Assembly: GCF_022965755.1 (NCBI RefSeq)
Contig: NZ_CP095187.1
Location: forward strand, 3,472,001 to 3,536,000
Direction: 5' to 3'
From: Pseudoxanthomonas sp. F37
GTDB taxonomy: Bacteria; Pseudomonadota; Gammaproteobacteria; Xanthomonadales; Xanthomonadaceae
Length of the DNA stretch: 64,000 nt
The position numbers were made by a program, and so were the translations under genes. Positions 8,982 through 19,709 of the stretch are shown here, one piece after another. Each line of letters starts with the position of its first letter. The first letter of the stretch is position 1. The notes under the pieces were generated by a model. That model worked only from the letters and a program-made list of their open reading frames with translations. It did no database searches and had not been told where the DNA came from.

Positions 8982-10117
8982 GCCGGCGGGATCTCGCGGC
9001 CGGCGATGGCCTGCGACAGTTGATGCACCGCCATCGCGTACATCTTCGAATTGTTGTAGCGGGTGATGGCGTAGTAGTTCTGGAAGCCCAGCCAGTACTG
9101 CGTGCCGTCGGCGCCATCCAGCTGCACCAGGGTGGCGGTGGCGTCGGGCGCCACCGGCTCGAGCGGGCGATAGCCCTTCTCGGCCAGCTGCGCCAGCGTG
9201 TAGTCGGGCGTCCACGTTTCCGGATTGAACTCGGCGAACCCGTCCTGCAGCTGCGCGCGCGCCACCACCGGGCCGCCCGGCACCCAGCCGCCACGCTCGC
9301 CGCCCTTCTTGCGGAAGTAGTTGGCGATCGAGGCGAAGATGTCCGGGTAGGTGGCGAACAGGTCGCGGCGGCCATCGCCGTTGCCGTCGACCGCGAACTC
9401 GCGGTAACTCGACGGCATGAACTGGCCCAGCCCCATCGCGCCGGCGTAGCTGCCGGTCAGGGTGGTGATGTCGAGCCGTTCCTCGCGACCCAGCGCGAAC
9501 AACTGCGCCAGCTCGTCGCGGAAGAACTGCTCGCGGCGGTATTCGTAGGCGGCGCGCTCGGGATTGCCGCTGCGCGGATAGCGGAAGGCCAGCGTATACA
9601 GCGCATCCAGCACCTTGTGCCGGCCGGTGAAGCCGCCGTAGTTGGTCTCCACGCCGATGATCGAGACGATCACTTCGGCGGGCACGCCGTACTGCTGCTC
9701 GACGCGGGCGAGTTCATCGCGGTGCTCGGCGATGAACCTGCGGCCGCCGTCGATGCGCGCCTGGGTGAGGAAGCCCACGCGGTACTCGCTCCACGGCTTC
9801 ACCCGCTCGGCGGGGCGCGACATCGCCGCCACCACGCTGTCCAGGAACTGCGCCTTGGCCAGCGTCGCCTCGATCTCGGCCGGGGCGATGCCGTATTTGG
9901 CCGCGGTGTCGCGCACGAACTGCGCGCGCGCCGTGGGGAAGTCGACCGGCGCCAGCGCCTCGGGCGGCACGTCGGCGACACGCTCCACCGAGGTCTCGGC
10001 GGGCGTCGTGGTTGCAGCGGCGGGAGGAGTCGCCGAGGAAGCCGGCGGCGGCGGTTGCGGAGTGGCGCAGGACGCAAGGGCCAGCGCCAGCAGACAGGGA
10101 AGTACGCGTCGCATCAT
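8978..10117 (-). CDS. mltB: Membrane-bound lytic murein transglycosylase B
   Basis: An exolytic or endolytic transglycosylase that cuts the MurNAc-GlcNAc bond, forming anhydroMurNAc. The 379-residue precursor has a lipoprotein signal (LLALALASC). The SLT_2 domain contains VIVSIIGVETNYGGFTG, where the glutamate in GVETNYG is the catalytic acid, and GAMGLGQFMPSSYREFAVDG. The start MMRRVLP at 10117 is chosen because upstream in-frame codons run into the repeat element at 10.17-10.29 kb and read as low-complexity residues. The stop overlaps rlpA (ATGA). Confidence 0.95.
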   Translation of the reverse strand: MMRRVLPCLLALALASCATPQPPPPASSATPPAAATTTPAETSVERVADVPPEALAPVDFPTARAQFVRDTAAKYGIAPAEIEATLAKAQFLDSVVAAMSRPAERVKPWSEYRVGFLTQARIDGGRRFIAEHRDELARVEQQYGVPAEVIVSIIGVETNYGGFTGRHKVLDALYTLAFRYPRSGNPERAAYEYRREQFFRDELAQLFALGREERLDITTLTGSYAGAMGLGQFMPSSYREFAVDGNGDGRRDLFATYPDIFASIANYFRKKGGERGGWVPGGPVVARAQLQDGFAEFNPETWTPDYTLAQLAEKGYRPLEPVAPDATATLVQLDGADGTQYWLGFQNYYAITRYNNSKMYAMAVHQLSQAIAGREIPPA

Positions 10118-10168
10118 CGGCGCGAGGGTAGCACGCAGGGTGCGGGAAATCGTGAACGGCCGGTGGTG

Positions 10169-10287
10169 GCGAGGAGCGAGGAACGAGTGGCGAGGAACGA
10201 GGAACGAGTGGAGGGGAACGAGCAACGAGTCGAAGCGGCCCGCACTCGTTTCTCGTTGCTCGCACTACCTACTCGTTCCTGCCACTC
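10169..10287. repeat. Purine-rich / pyrimidine-rich inverted element between mltB and rodA
   Basis: Positions 10169-10232 hold several copies of a GAACGAGTGG/GAGGAACGAG motif. Positions 10242-10287 hold the complementary CTCGTT/ACTCGTTCCT motif, so the RNA can fold into an irregular hairpin. The element begins at the rodA stop codon. Related elements occur at 14.94, 30.19 and 30.89 kb. Confidence 0.75.
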
Positions 10288-11422
10288 AATACCCGTGCAC
10301 CGGCCGATGCGCGCGCACCGCCATCACCAGGCCCAGGCCCGCCAGCAGCGACACCGCGGAAGTGCCGCCGTAGCTGAGCAGCGGCATGGGCACGCCCACC
10401 ACGGGCAGCAGGCCGGACACCATGCCGCCGTTGACGATCACGTAGACGAACAGCGCCATGCCCAGCGTGCCGGCGAGCAGGCGCGAGTAGGTATCGCGCG
10501 CATCCATCGCGATCCACAGGCAGCGGCCCACCACGAACAGGTACAGCAGCAGCACCAGGGCCACGCCCACCCAGCCGAATTCCTCCGACAGCACCGAGAA
10601 GATGAAGTCGGTGGTGTGTTCGGGCAGGTAATCCAGGTGCGACTGCGAGCCCTGCCCCCAGCCCTTGCCGGTCCAGCCACCGCCGCCGATGGCGATCTTC
10701 GACTGCAGGATGTTCCATCCCGCGCCGAGCGGATCGTTCTCCGGGTCGCGGAAGGTCAGGATGCGGTTCTGCTGGTATTCGCGCAGGAACGAGAACCACG
10801 AGATCGGCGCGAACATCACCAGCCCCACCGCGGTGCCGCCGAGCACGCCGGCGGTGATGAACCACCACCACGACAGGCCCGCCAGGTACAGGCCGAACAC
10901 GCCGCTGGCCGCCACCAGCATGGCGGTACCGAAATCCGGCTGCAGCAGGATCAGCCCGGTCGGCAGGCCGATCAGCAGCGCCGACACGAAGGTCGTGCGC
11001 CAGCCCGGTGGCAGCGGCTCGCGGTGCAGGTACCAGGCCAGCATCATCGGCAGCGCGATCTTCAGCAGCTCCGAGGGCTGCAGGTAGAAGAACTTCAGGT
11101 CGATCCAGTGCGCGCCGTGCTTGCCGGTGCCGATGAACAGCACCAGCACCAGCGGAACCAGCGCCACCGCGAACACGCCCGGCGTCCAGGCCCGCAGGCG
11201 CACCGGGGTGACCCGCGACAGCGCCCACATCGCCACCAGCCCCACGCCGAAGCGCACGCCCTGCGCCAGCACCAGGCGCGTACCCAGCGCTTCGCCGCCG
11301 GCGCTGTACAGCACGGCCAGCCCGATCGCCATCAGGGCCACCAGCGCACCCAGCAACGGCCAGTCCAGCGTGCGCAGCAGATGGCGCAGCAGGTCGATGG
11401 CCCAGCGCAGCAGGTCGGTCAT
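10286..11422 (-). CDS. rodA: SEDS-family peptidoglycan glycosyltransferase RodA
   Basis: RodA polymerises glycan strands from lipid II during cell elongation, together with PBP2. The 378-residue protein has about ten membrane helices and the SEDS hallmarks LQPSELLKIALP, ILLQPDFGTAMLV, and DPENDPLGAGWNILQSKIAI with the periplasmic-loop aspartate. TDFIFSVLSEEFGWVG and PLLSYGGTSAVSLL are near the C-terminus. Its ATG overlaps the mrdA stop by 4 bp, so the two partners are translationally coupled. Confidence 0.97.
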   Translation of the reverse strand: MTDLLRWAIDLLRHLLRTLDWPLLGALVALMAIGLAVLYSAGGEALGTRLVLAQGVRFGVGLVAMWALSRVTPVRLRAWTPGVFAVALVPLVLVLFIGTGKHGAHWIDLKFFYLQPSELLKIALPMMLAWYLHREPLPPGWRTTFVSALLIGLPTGLILLQPDFGTAMLVAASGVFGLYLAGLSWWWFITAGVLGGTAVGLVMFAPISWFSFLREYQQNRILTFRDPENDPLGAGWNILQSKIAIGGGGWTGKGWGQGSQSHLDYLPEHTTDFIFSVLSEEFGWVGVALVLLLYLFVVGRCLWIAMDARDTYSRLLAGTLGMALFVYVIVNGGMVSGLLPVVGVPMPLLSYGGTSAVSLLAGLGLVMAVRAHRPVHGY

Positions 11423-13407
11423 CGACGCGCCTCCTGCAATGCGGGTGCGCGCGCAGGTCCTTCACCTGCCGGCAGAGAACGGCCCGGATGCGTGGGCGGC
11501 GCCACGGCCGGGGCCGCTGTCGTCGCCGGCGGTGCGGCGGCGGGGGCCCCTTGCTCCTCTTCCTTCTCCGGCATCTTCCCCAGCAGGTACGCATCGAAGA
11601 TCTTGCGCGCCATCGGCCCGGCGGTGCTGCCACCGTAGCCGCCGCCTTCCACCGCGATGGCGATGGCGATGGTCGGGTTGTCCGCCGGGGCGAAGCCGAC
11701 GAACAGCGAACGGTGGCGCAGATGCATGGGCAGGCTGCGCGGATCGACCGCGGCCGTGCCGCGCCGGCTGATCACCTGCGCGGTGCCGGTCTTGCCCGCC
11801 ATCGGGTAAGGCGCCCCCAGCGCCACGCGCCAGCCGGTGCCGCCCGGCCGCATGGTGTCCTGCATGCCCTGACGCACCACCTCGACATTGGCCGGATTGG
11901 GGCTGATGGGAACCGGAGGCGGCTGCGGCACCGGCTCCCACGGGCGATCGAAGCCCACGCGCGTCTGCGCCACCAGGTGCGGCCGGCGCAACTGCCCGTC
12001 GGCCAGGCCGGCCGTGGCGCGTACCAGCTGCAGCGGCGTGACCTTCCAGTCGCCCTGGCCGATGGCGACGTTGACGGTGTCGCCGGGGTACCAGCGTTCC
12101 CTGCGCGCCTTCAGCTTGGCCTGCGGCGAGGGCAGGATGCCGCCGATCTCCCCGCGCAGGTCGATCCCCGTGGGCTGGCCGAAACCGTAGTGCTCCATGT
12201 ATTCGTCGAACTGGGCGATGCCCAGGTCCAGCGCCAAGCGGTAGTAATAGGTGTTCACCGACTGCGAGATCGACTTGCGCAGGTCGGTCACGCCGTGGCC
12301 GCGCCGGCTGGCATCGCCCCAGCCGCGGCTGGTGCCGGGCAGGTAGAACATGCCGGTGGACACCACCGTGTCCTCGGGCCTGCGCTTGCCGCTGTCCAGG
12401 CCGGCCAGCGCGATCAGCGGCTTCAGCGTCGACCCCGGCGCCACGCCGCCCAGCACCAGCCGGTTGAACTGCGGCCGCGAGGGGTTCTCGTTGAGGATCC
12501 GGAAATCCTTGCTGGAGATGCCGTTGACGAACAGGTTGGGGTCGTAGCTGGGCAGGCTGACCATGGCCAGGATTTCGCCGGTGCGCGGATCCACCGCGAT
12601 CGCCGAGCCCTCCAGCTCGCCGAAGGCGTCGACGATGGCCTGCTGCAGGGTGGCGTCCACGCTCAGCCGCAGGTCGGTGCCGGCCTGGGCGGGCACCCGG
12701 CCGACCACGCGCAGCGCGCGCCCTTCCACGTTGGTCTCGACCTTCTCGTAACCGATCTTCCCGCGCAGCTGTTCGTCGTAGTAGCGCTCCAGCCCGGTCT
12801 TGCCGATGTGGGTCAGCGCGCTGTTGATCTCGCCCAGCTGCTCCAGGTCCTTTTCGTCCACGCGGCCCACGTAGCCGACGATGTGCGCGAACAGATCGCC
12901 ATAGGGATAGCGCCGGGTCAGGTAGGGCACCAGCTCCACGCCCGGGTAGCGCCAGCGGTCCACCGCGAAGCGCGCCATCTCCTCCTCGGACACGCGCAGC
13001 TTCAGCGTGATCGGGCGGAAGCCGCGCGAGGTCTTGCGCGTGGCCTCGAAGCGTTCGATGTCCTCGGGCGAGAGCGCGATGATCCGGCCCAGGTCGGCGA
13101 CCAGCTTCGCCGGGTCCTTCACCTTGTCGGGCGTGACGTCCAGCCGGAACGCGGGCACGTTCTCCGCCAGCAGCCTGCCGTTGCGGTCGTAGATGGTGCC
13201 GCGGCCGGGCACCACCGGGCGTGGCCGGATGCGGTTGGCTTCCGAGCGCGTGGCGTAATCGTCGTGGTCGATCACCTGCAGCTTGAAGTACCAGGCCGCC
13301 AGCGCGACCAGGCAGGCGCCGACCACGGCGAAACCGATCACCGCGCGGCGACGGAACTGGTCCGCCTCGGCATGCGGATTCTTGCCGCGCCGGCGCAGGC
13401 CCGCCAT
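11419..13407 (-). CDS. mrdA: Penicillin-binding protein 2 (elongasome transpeptidase)
   Basis: PBP2 cross-links nascent peptidoglycan made by RodA. The 662-residue class B PBP has a cytoplasmic tail, one membrane helix (about residues 24-44), a pedestal domain with RPVVPGRGTIYDRNGRLLAEN, and a transpeptidase domain. The catalytic motifs are APGSTLKPL (SxxK), SQSVN (SxN) and GKTGTAQ (KTG). The C-terminus carries an Ala/Pro/Glu-rich tail of about 45 residues, longer than in E. coli and probably disordered. It starts 3 bp after mreD. Confidence 0.97.
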   Translation of the reverse strand: MAGLRRRGKNPHAEADQFRRRAVIGFAVVGACLVALAAWYFKLQVIDHDDYATRSEANRIRPRPVVPGRGTIYDRNGRLLAENVPAFRLDVTPDKVKDPAKLVADLGRIIALSPEDIERFEATRKTSRGFRPITLKLRVSEEEMARFAVDRWRYPGVELVPYLTRRYPYGDLFAHIVGYVGRVDEKDLEQLGEINSALTHIGKTGLERYYDEQLRGKIGYEKVETNVEGRALRVVGRVPAQAGTDLRLSVDATLQQAIVDAFGELEGSAIAVDPRTGEILAMVSLPSYDPNLFVNGISSKDFRILNENPSRPQFNRLVLGGVAPGSTLKPLIALAGLDSGKRRPEDTVVSTGMFYLPGTSRGWGDASRRGHGVTDLRKSISQSVNTYYYRLALDLGIAQFDEYMEHYGFGQPTGIDLRGEIGGILPSPQAKLKARRERWYPGDTVNVAIGQGDWKVTPLQLVRATAGLADGQLRRPHLVAQTRVGFDRPWEPVPQPPPVPISPNPANVEVVRQGMQDTMRPGGTGWRVALGAPYPMAGKTGTAQVISRRGTAAVDPRSLPMHLRHRSLFVGFAPADNPTIAIAIAVEGGGYGGSTAGPMARKIFDAYLLGKMPEKEEEQGAPAAAPPATTAAPAVAPPTHPGRSLPAGEGPARAPALQEARR

Positions 13408-13410
13408 CGC

Positions 13411-13896
13411 TCAGCCCCGCTTGCGGCGGCCGAGCCGCAGCGCATCCATCAGCACGAACAGCGGCGGCCAGAACAGCATGCCCAGCACCGGCGCCCACCA
13501 GTACGGCCAGGGCAGCGTCGGCTCGCCCAGCGCCAGATGCACCACCGTGGTCACGATGCGGTCGTTGAGCAGCAGGCCGCCGATGGCCAGCGCCTGCTGC
13601 GAGACCGGAAAGAAACGCAGGCGCGCCCGGAAGCGCTGCACGATGAAGGCCATGATCAGCAGCCGCAGGGCCTGTTCGCCCAGCAGCGTCCCGAACATCA
13701 GGTCCGCCATCAGCCCCACGATCACCGCCAGGCCCAGCCCGGCGTTGTCCGGCGCCTCGATCACCCAGTACGCCAGCACCAGCGCCAGCCAGTACGGGCG
13801 CAGCGGCTGCAGCAGGTCGGGCAACGGGAACAGGCCCAGCAGCAGCGCGACGATGAAGCTGAGCGGCATCAGCCAGCCGGTGCGCGCACGGCTCAT
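13411..13896 (-). CDS. mreD: Rod-shape-determining protein MreD
   Basis: A 161-residue inner-membrane protein with five or six predicted helices, placed between mreC and mrdA as in most rod-shaped Proteobacteria. It is thought to bridge MreC and the RodA-PBP2 synthase. Typical blocks are LPDLLQPLRPYWLALVLAYW, then LMADLMFGTLLGEQALRLLI. Its ATG overlaps the mreC TGA (ATGA). Confidence 0.93.
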   Translation of the reverse strand: MSRARTGWLMPLSFIVALLLGLFPLPDLLQPLRPYWLALVLAYWVIEAPDNAGLGLAVIVGLMADLMFGTLLGEQALRLLIMAFIVQRFRARLRFFPVSQQALAIGGLLLNDRIVTTVVHLALGEPTLPWPYWWAPVLGMLFWPPLFVLMDALRLGRRKRG

Positions 13897-14936
13897 TGCC
13901 GGGACTCCTGCGGCGGGGTGTCGGGGCGTGGCGCAGCCGCGTCGGGCCCCTCTGCCTCAGGCGACCGAAGGGCGTCCGGGCGGGGAGAAGGGCTTTGCGT
14001 CGCGGGCGTGGGCGGCGGCGCCGCTCCCGTCCCCTCCGCGGCGGCAGCCGGCTGGGGCAGGAAGCGCGCCGGATCCGCCGGCGGCAGCGGCTGCGCCGGC
14101 GCGGACTTCAGCAGCAGCACGTCGCGACCGCGGTCCAGGCGTGCAGCGGGGGCGACGTCGCCGACCAGGAAGGCGTGGCTGTCGTCCGGCCGCAGCGCGG
14201 AGATCGTGCCCACCGGGAACCCCGCCGGGAAGCGCCCGCCCAGGCCCGAGGTCACCAGGACATCGCCGACCTGCACGCCGCTGTTGAGCGGTACGTCGGC
14301 CAGTTCCAGCAGGTCGCTGCGCCCGCGCCCATAGACGATCAGGCGCACGCCGTTGCGCGCCACCACCACGGGCACGGCGTGGTCGGGATCGGTGAGCAGC
14401 AGGACGGTGGCATGGGCAGGGGTGGTTTCGATGATCTGGCCCATCAGGCCCCCGGCATCGATCACCGCCTGCCCGACCGTGGCACCGGCGCGACTGCCCG
14501 CCTCCAGCACCAGCCGCTGGCGGCCCGGCGCCAGATCGATATCCAGGATGGGCGCAAGCTGCACGTCCAGGCCGCGCGCGGTCTTCACCCCCAGCAGGGC
14601 GCGGAGCTGGGCATTGTCCGCGGCCGCGGTCTGCAGGCGCGCCAGCCGCGCATTGGCCACCAGCATTTCGTTGCGCAGGCGCCGGTTCTCCTCGATCAGG
14701 CCGGCACGGGTGGCCGCATCATCCTGCACGCGCGTGGTCAGCCGTCCGGGCAGGCCGGCCAGCCACCACAGCGGCTGCGTCACCACGCTGGCCTGCGCGC
14801 GCACCTGCGAGAGCCAGCCGCCGCGATGATCCAGGATCACCAGGGCGATGGTCAGCGCCAGATAGGCCAGCAGCCGCAGGGTGCTGGCGACTTCGCCGGG
14901 ACGGGAGGCAACGGGAGGGCCGGCGTAGGAGGGCAC
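13893..14936 (-). CDS. mreC: Rod-shape-determining protein MreC
   Basis: MreC is a bitopic protein that activates PBP2 within the elongasome. The product has one membrane helix (about residues 22-38), a coiled coil (AGLIEENRRLRNEMLVANAR), and the two beta-barrel lobes, with GDVLVTSGLGGRFPAGFPVG in the second. The last 70 residues are Pro/Ala/Ser-rich and probably disordered. The GTG start at 14936 lacks a clear Shine-Dalgarno; an in-frame GTG at VASTLRLL is an alternative. A repeat element lies between it and mreB. Confidence 0.93.
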   Translation of the reverse strand: MPSYAGPPVASRPGEVASTLRLLAYLALTIALVILDHRGGWLSQVRAQASVVTQPLWWLAGLPGRLTTRVQDDAATRAGLIEENRRLRNEMLVANARLARLQTAAADNAQLRALLGVKTARGLDVQLAPILDIDLAPGRQRLVLEAGSRAGATVGQAVIDAGGLMGQIIETTPAHATVLLLTDPDHAVPVVVARNGVRLIVYGRGRSDLLELADVPLNSGVQVGDVLVTSGLGGRFPAGFPVGTISALRPDDSHAFLVGDVAPAARLDRGRDVLLLKSAPAQPLPPADPARFLPQPAAAAEGTGAAPPPTPATQSPSPRPDALRSPEAEGPDAAAPRPDTPPQESRQ

Positions 14937-14941
14937 GTGCT

Positions 14942-15065
14942 AGGAACGAGTGGAGAGGAACGGAGAAACGAGTGGCGGGCACGGATGCGAGGAATGCCGG
15001 CCGGCCGGATGTGTCCGGGCCACCGCTTCTTCTCGTTTCTCGTTCCTATGCACTCGTTCCTTGCT
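14942..15065. repeat. Purine-rich / pyrimidine-rich inverted element between mreB and mreC
   Basis: Left part 14942-14976 has GGAACGAGTGGAGAGGAACG and similar repeats; right part 15025-15064 has the complementary TCTCGTTTCTCGTTCC motif. The element starts a few bases after the mreB stop and ends just before the mreC start. It therefore sits inside the mreBCD transcription unit, where it could alter mRNA stability or stoichiometry. Confidence 0.75.
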
Positions 15066-15068
15066 TGA

Positions 15069-16430
<1,362 letters not shown>

Positions 16431-17363
16431 ATGTCCGCACTGATCTGTGGTTCCCTTGCCTACGACACCATCATGGTGTTCCCGGACCAGTTCAAGAACC
16501 ACATCCTGCCGGACAAGGTGCACATCCTGAACGTGTCGTTCCTGGTGCCGCGCATGCGCCGCGAGTTCGGCGGCTGCGCCGGCAACATCGCCTACAACCT
16601 CAAGCTGCTGGGCGGCGACCCGGTGCCGATGGCCACGGTGGGCCAGGATTTCGGCCCCTACCGCGAGCACTTCGTCGAGCAGGGCATCAACCTGTCCCAG
16701 GTGAAGGTGATCGACGAACTGTTCACCCCGCAGGCCTTCATCACCACCGACCACGACAACAACCAGATCACCGCCTTCCACCCGGGCGCGATGATGCGCA
16801 GCTACGAGAACCACGTGAAGGACGTGCCCGGCGTCACCTTCGGCATCGTCAGCCCCGACGGGCGCGAGGGCATGTTGCAGAACGCGGCCGAGTTCGCCGA
16901 GGCGGGCATCCCCTTCATCTTCGACCCGGGCCAGGCCATGCCGCTGTTCAACGGCGAGGAGCTGCGCCACTTCATCGAACTGACCGACTACGTGACGGTC
17001 AACGACTACGAGTCGAACCTGCTGCAGGAGCGCACCGGCTGGAGCGAGGCCGACATCGTCAAGCGGGTGAAGGCCTACATCACCACGCGCGGCCCGCACG
17101 GCTCGCAGATCCACACGCCGGAGAAGACCTTCGACATCCCGCCGGCGCACGAGCGCCGCGTGACCGATCCCACCGGTTGCGGCGACGCCTTCCGCGCCGG
17201 CCTGATCTACGGCATCGAGAAGGGCTACGACTGGCTGACCATCGGCCGCATGGGCAACCTGATGGGCGCGCTGAAGGTCGAACATCCGGGCACGCAGAAC
17301 CAGCGCTTCGATTTCGACGAGTTCAACGAGCAGTTCAAGCAGCAGTTCGGCTACGCGCTTTGA
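16431..17363 (+). CDS. PfkB-family carbohydrate/nucleoside kinase
   Basis: A 310-residue cytoplasmic ribokinase-fold kinase. The N-terminal signature FGGCAGNIAYNLKLLGGDPV and the C-terminal DPTGCGDAFRAGLIYG place it in the PfkB family. The aspartate of GCGDAF is the catalytic base. The GCGD form, together with the N-terminal NHILPDKVHILNVSF block, is closest to adenosine-kinase-like members. In xanthomonads a kinase at this position next to mreB has been called cbhK; the substrate is not determinable here. Divergent from mreB, and monocistronic. Confidence 0.88.
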   Translation: MSALICGSLAYDTIMVFPDQFKNHILPDKVHILNVSFLVPRMRREFGGCAGNIAYNLKLLGGDPVPMATVGQDFGPYREHFVEQGINLSQVKVIDELFTPQAFITTDHDNNQITAFHPGAMMRSYENHVKDVPGVTFGIVSPDGREGMLQNAAEFAEAGIPFIFDPGQAMPLFNGEELRHFIELTDYVTVNDYESNLLQERTGWSEADIVKRVKAYITTRGPHGSQIHTPEKTFDIPPAHERRVTDPTGCGDAFRAGLIYGIEKGYDWLTIGRMGNLMGALKVEHPGTQNQRFDFDEFNEQFKQQFGYAL

Positions 17364-17504
17364 GCGGGTGGTGAGAATCGACGGCGACATCCTCGCCGGC
17401 CGCTGTTGGACGGGCGTACCCCGGTCCTCGTCGTGACGTAAGGTAGCCCCCGGGGACCGGGCCGGGAGGCGCCGCCCCGAGCAGTTGCAACGGGCAGGGG
17501 CAGC

Positions 17505-18953
17505 ATGGTCGTGCAGCATCGGCAATCCACTCCGCAGGACGTGCGCGTGCCTGCCGCTGCGACCGCCCGCCGGCTCGTCCTGCAGGCCATGCTGGTGGCC
17601 GGCGTGGTGTTCCTGGCCAGCGGACTGGGCATCCTGACCCGTCCCGAAGCCCAACTGGCCACGTTCTGGCCCAGCAATGCCCTGCTGCTGGGCCTGTTCG
17701 CACGCCGCCCCGCCCTGGCCTCGCCGGTCGGCTGGGCCGCGGCTGCGCTGGGTTATGTCGCGGCGGACCTGCTGACGGGCACCTCGCTCCCCACCACGCT
17801 GCGGCTGACGGCCGCCAATCTGGCCGGCGTGCTGGCAGGCCACCTGGTGTTCCGGCACCTGCGCGAGGAAGACCGCCGCCTGCTGCACCCGCTGTCGATG
17901 CTGTGGGTCCTGGCGGCATCGGCCGCCGCGGCGGTCTGCGCCAGCCTGGTCGGCAGCCTGACCTCGCATGCGTTGATGCGGATGGGGTTCCTGGCCGCCA
18001 GCGGCTTCTGGTTCTCCGCCGAGCTGGTCAGTTACGTGACCCTGCTACCCGTGGTGCTGCTGGCGCCGTCGCCCGCCCGGGCCTTGCGCGAACTGCGGCA
18101 CTGGCCGGGGCGCATCCGCCAGCGCCCCCTGCTGCCGGCGCCGCTGCTGGCGCTGGTGCTGGCGGCACTGCTGGGCGTGGCCATCGGCGGGCCGGGCGCC
18201 ATCGCGTTCCCGGTACCGGCGCTGCTGTGGTGCGCACTGGCCTACCGGCTGTTCACCACCGCGGTGGTCACGGCACTGCTGTGCATGTGGACGCTGATCG
18301 CCATCGCCCACGGCATCATCGACCTGCAGCTGCCGGACCAGAGCGCGCATCCGGTGATTTCACTGCGCATCGGCATGGCGTTGCTGGCGGTGGCGCCGCT
18401 GACGGTGGCCAGCGTGAACGCCGCGCGCAACCACCTGCTGGCCACGCTCAACCATGCCGCCGACCACGACGCATTGACCGGCGTGCTCAACCGCAGCGCG
18501 TTCCTGCGCCGCGGCCGGCAGCGGATCGACCCGAGCCGCCGGGACGACGCCCCGGTCGCGGCGATGATGCTGGACCTGGACCACTTCAAGTCGGTCAACG
18601 ACCGCCACGGCCACGCGGCCGGCGATGCCGTGCTGGCGGCGTTCGCGCAGCGCATGCGCACGCACCTGCGCGAGGACGGCCTGTTCGGCCGGTTCGGCGG
18701 AGAGGAATTCGCGGTGCTGCTGCCGGGCGTGGATGCCGAAGCCGCACTCGCCGTCGGCGAGCGGCTACGCCTGGTCGCCAGCGAACCCGTGCCGCTCGAC
18801 GACGGCCGCACGCTGGAGGTGACCGTCAGCGTCGGCGTCGCGGTGTCGTCCCGCGGCGACCCGGGCCGTATCGAGGACCTGCTGCAGCAGGCCGACAACG
18901 CGCTCTATCGCGCCAAGGCGATGGGGCGGAACCGGGTCATCGCCTCGGCGTGA
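17505..18953 (+). CDS. MASE1-GGDEF diguanylate cyclase
   Basis: An inner-membrane cyclic-di-GMP synthase of 482 residues. Residues about 20-305 form a MASE1 sensory domain with eight or so helices, beginning with LATFWPSNALLLGLFA. Residues 320-480 form the cyclase domain with DHDALTGVLNRSAF, LDLDHFKSVNDRHGHAAGD and the active-site loop GRFGGEEFAVLLPG. No RxxD inhibitory site sits five residues before GGEEF, so product inhibition may be absent. The ATG at 17505 has GGGCAGGGG just upstream. It stands alone, converging on the lipoprotein gene at 18972. Confidence 0.92.
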   Translation: MVVQHRQSTPQDVRVPAAATARRLVLQAMLVAGVVFLASGLGILTRPEAQLATFWPSNALLLGLFARRPALASPVGWAAAALGYVAADLLTGTSLPTTLRLTAANLAGVLAGHLVFRHLREEDRRLLHPLSMLWVLAASAAAAVCASLVGSLTSHALMRMGFLAASGFWFSAELVSYVTLLPVVLLAPSPARALRELRHWPGRIRQRPLLPAPLLALVLAALLGVAIGGPGAIAFPVPALLWCALAYRLFTTAVVTALLCMWTLIAIAHGIIDLQLPDQSAHPVISLRIGMALLAVAPLTVASVNAARNHLLATLNHAADHDALTGVLNRSAFLRRGRQRIDPSRRDDAPVAAMMLDLDHFKSVNDRHGHAAGDAVLAAFAQRMRTHLREDGLFGRFGGEEFAVLLPGVDAEAALAVGERLRLVASEPVPLDDGRTLEVTVSVGVAVSSRGDPGRIEDLLQQADNALYRAKAMGRNRVIASA

Positions 18954-18971
18954 ACCGGCCTGTCGCCTGGA

Positions 18972-19709
18972 TCAGTCCCACCCCGGCATCTGGCTGCCAT
19001 CCAGTCCGCCCGTCTCGAACACGGCCTTGCGCGTGCTGCCGTCCTTCACCGGGAATTCGATCTCCAGCACCCGGGTCTTGCGCGCCAGGCGCCAGAGCGC
19101 CTTGTGGTCGTCGATGAACATCGCGGTGGCCTCGTCCGTGTCGGGCCGGTTGGCCGACATCTTCCTGGCCGTACCGCCGTCGGCGACCACGCTGACGCTG
19201 CAGCGGCTGTAGCACGCCCTGGCGAAATCGCTGGCCTGCAGCACCAGGTAGCTGCTGCGCTTCCACTTGGGATGGTCGCGGAACACCAGCTGCACCGGCT
19301 TGGCGCCACTGCCGTCCACGTCCACCGGATCCTTGCTGAGGATCGCCGCCGAGCGCTGGGTGCCGCCATCGGCGGATACCTGCGAGTAGTCCCACAGCGA
19401 TTCCATCCGGCGCTGCTCGCGCGCGGCCTCGGCCTTGGCCTTGACCTCCTGCAGCCCGGGCCCGATGCGCCTGGCGGCGGCGCTGTCCGGGTACTGGTCG
19501 AGCAGTGCGACGCCGTGGATGCGCGCCATGTCCCAGTCGTTGGAGGCCAGCGCGCTGTCGTACTTCTTCGCCACTTCGTCGGCCTGCTGCTCCATGGCGG
19601 CGGCCTGGGCGGCGGCCTGCGCCGCGCGTTCGGCCTCGCGGTCGCCACAGGCGGCGACGGCCAGGGCGCAGGCGACGGCCAGCAGAAGGGGCTTGATCGT
19701 GTGCTTCAT
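18972..19709 (-). CDS. Lipoprotein of unknown function with an N-terminal helical segment
   Basis: A 245-residue lipoprotein precursor; the signal ends LALAVAACG. Residues 25-60 are Ala/Gln/Glu-rich and helical (AERAAQAAAQAAAMEQQADE). The rest reads as a compact beta-rich domain with two cysteines (ACYSRCSVSVV) likely to form a disulfide. No family is recognised. The ATG overlaps the stop of the upstream hydrolase gene (ATGA), so it is the last gene of the M1 peptidase-hydrolase-lipoprotein operon and likely works in the same envelope process. Confidence 0.8.
   Translation of the reverse strand: MKHTIKPLLLAVACALAVAACGDREAERAAQAAAQAAAMEQQADEVAKKYDSALASNDWDMARIHGVALLDQYPDSAAARRIGPGLQEVKAKAEAAREQRRMESLWDYSQVSADGGTQRSAAILSKDPVDVDGSGAKPVQLVFRDHPKWKRSSYLVLQASDFARACYSRCSVSVVADGGTARKMSANRPDTDEATAMFIDDHKALWRLARKTRVLEIEFPVKDGSTRKAVFETGGLDGSQMPGWD

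Noticed and set aside
9020-14334. Very long plus-strand open frames across mltB, rodA, mrdA and mreC
   Set aside because: They are antisense to a well conserved operon and have no family features.
17419-17461. Terminator after the PfkB kinase
   Set aside because: An 8-bp complement exists (CCCGGTCC/GGACCGGG) but the loop is 26 nt and no T-run follows.
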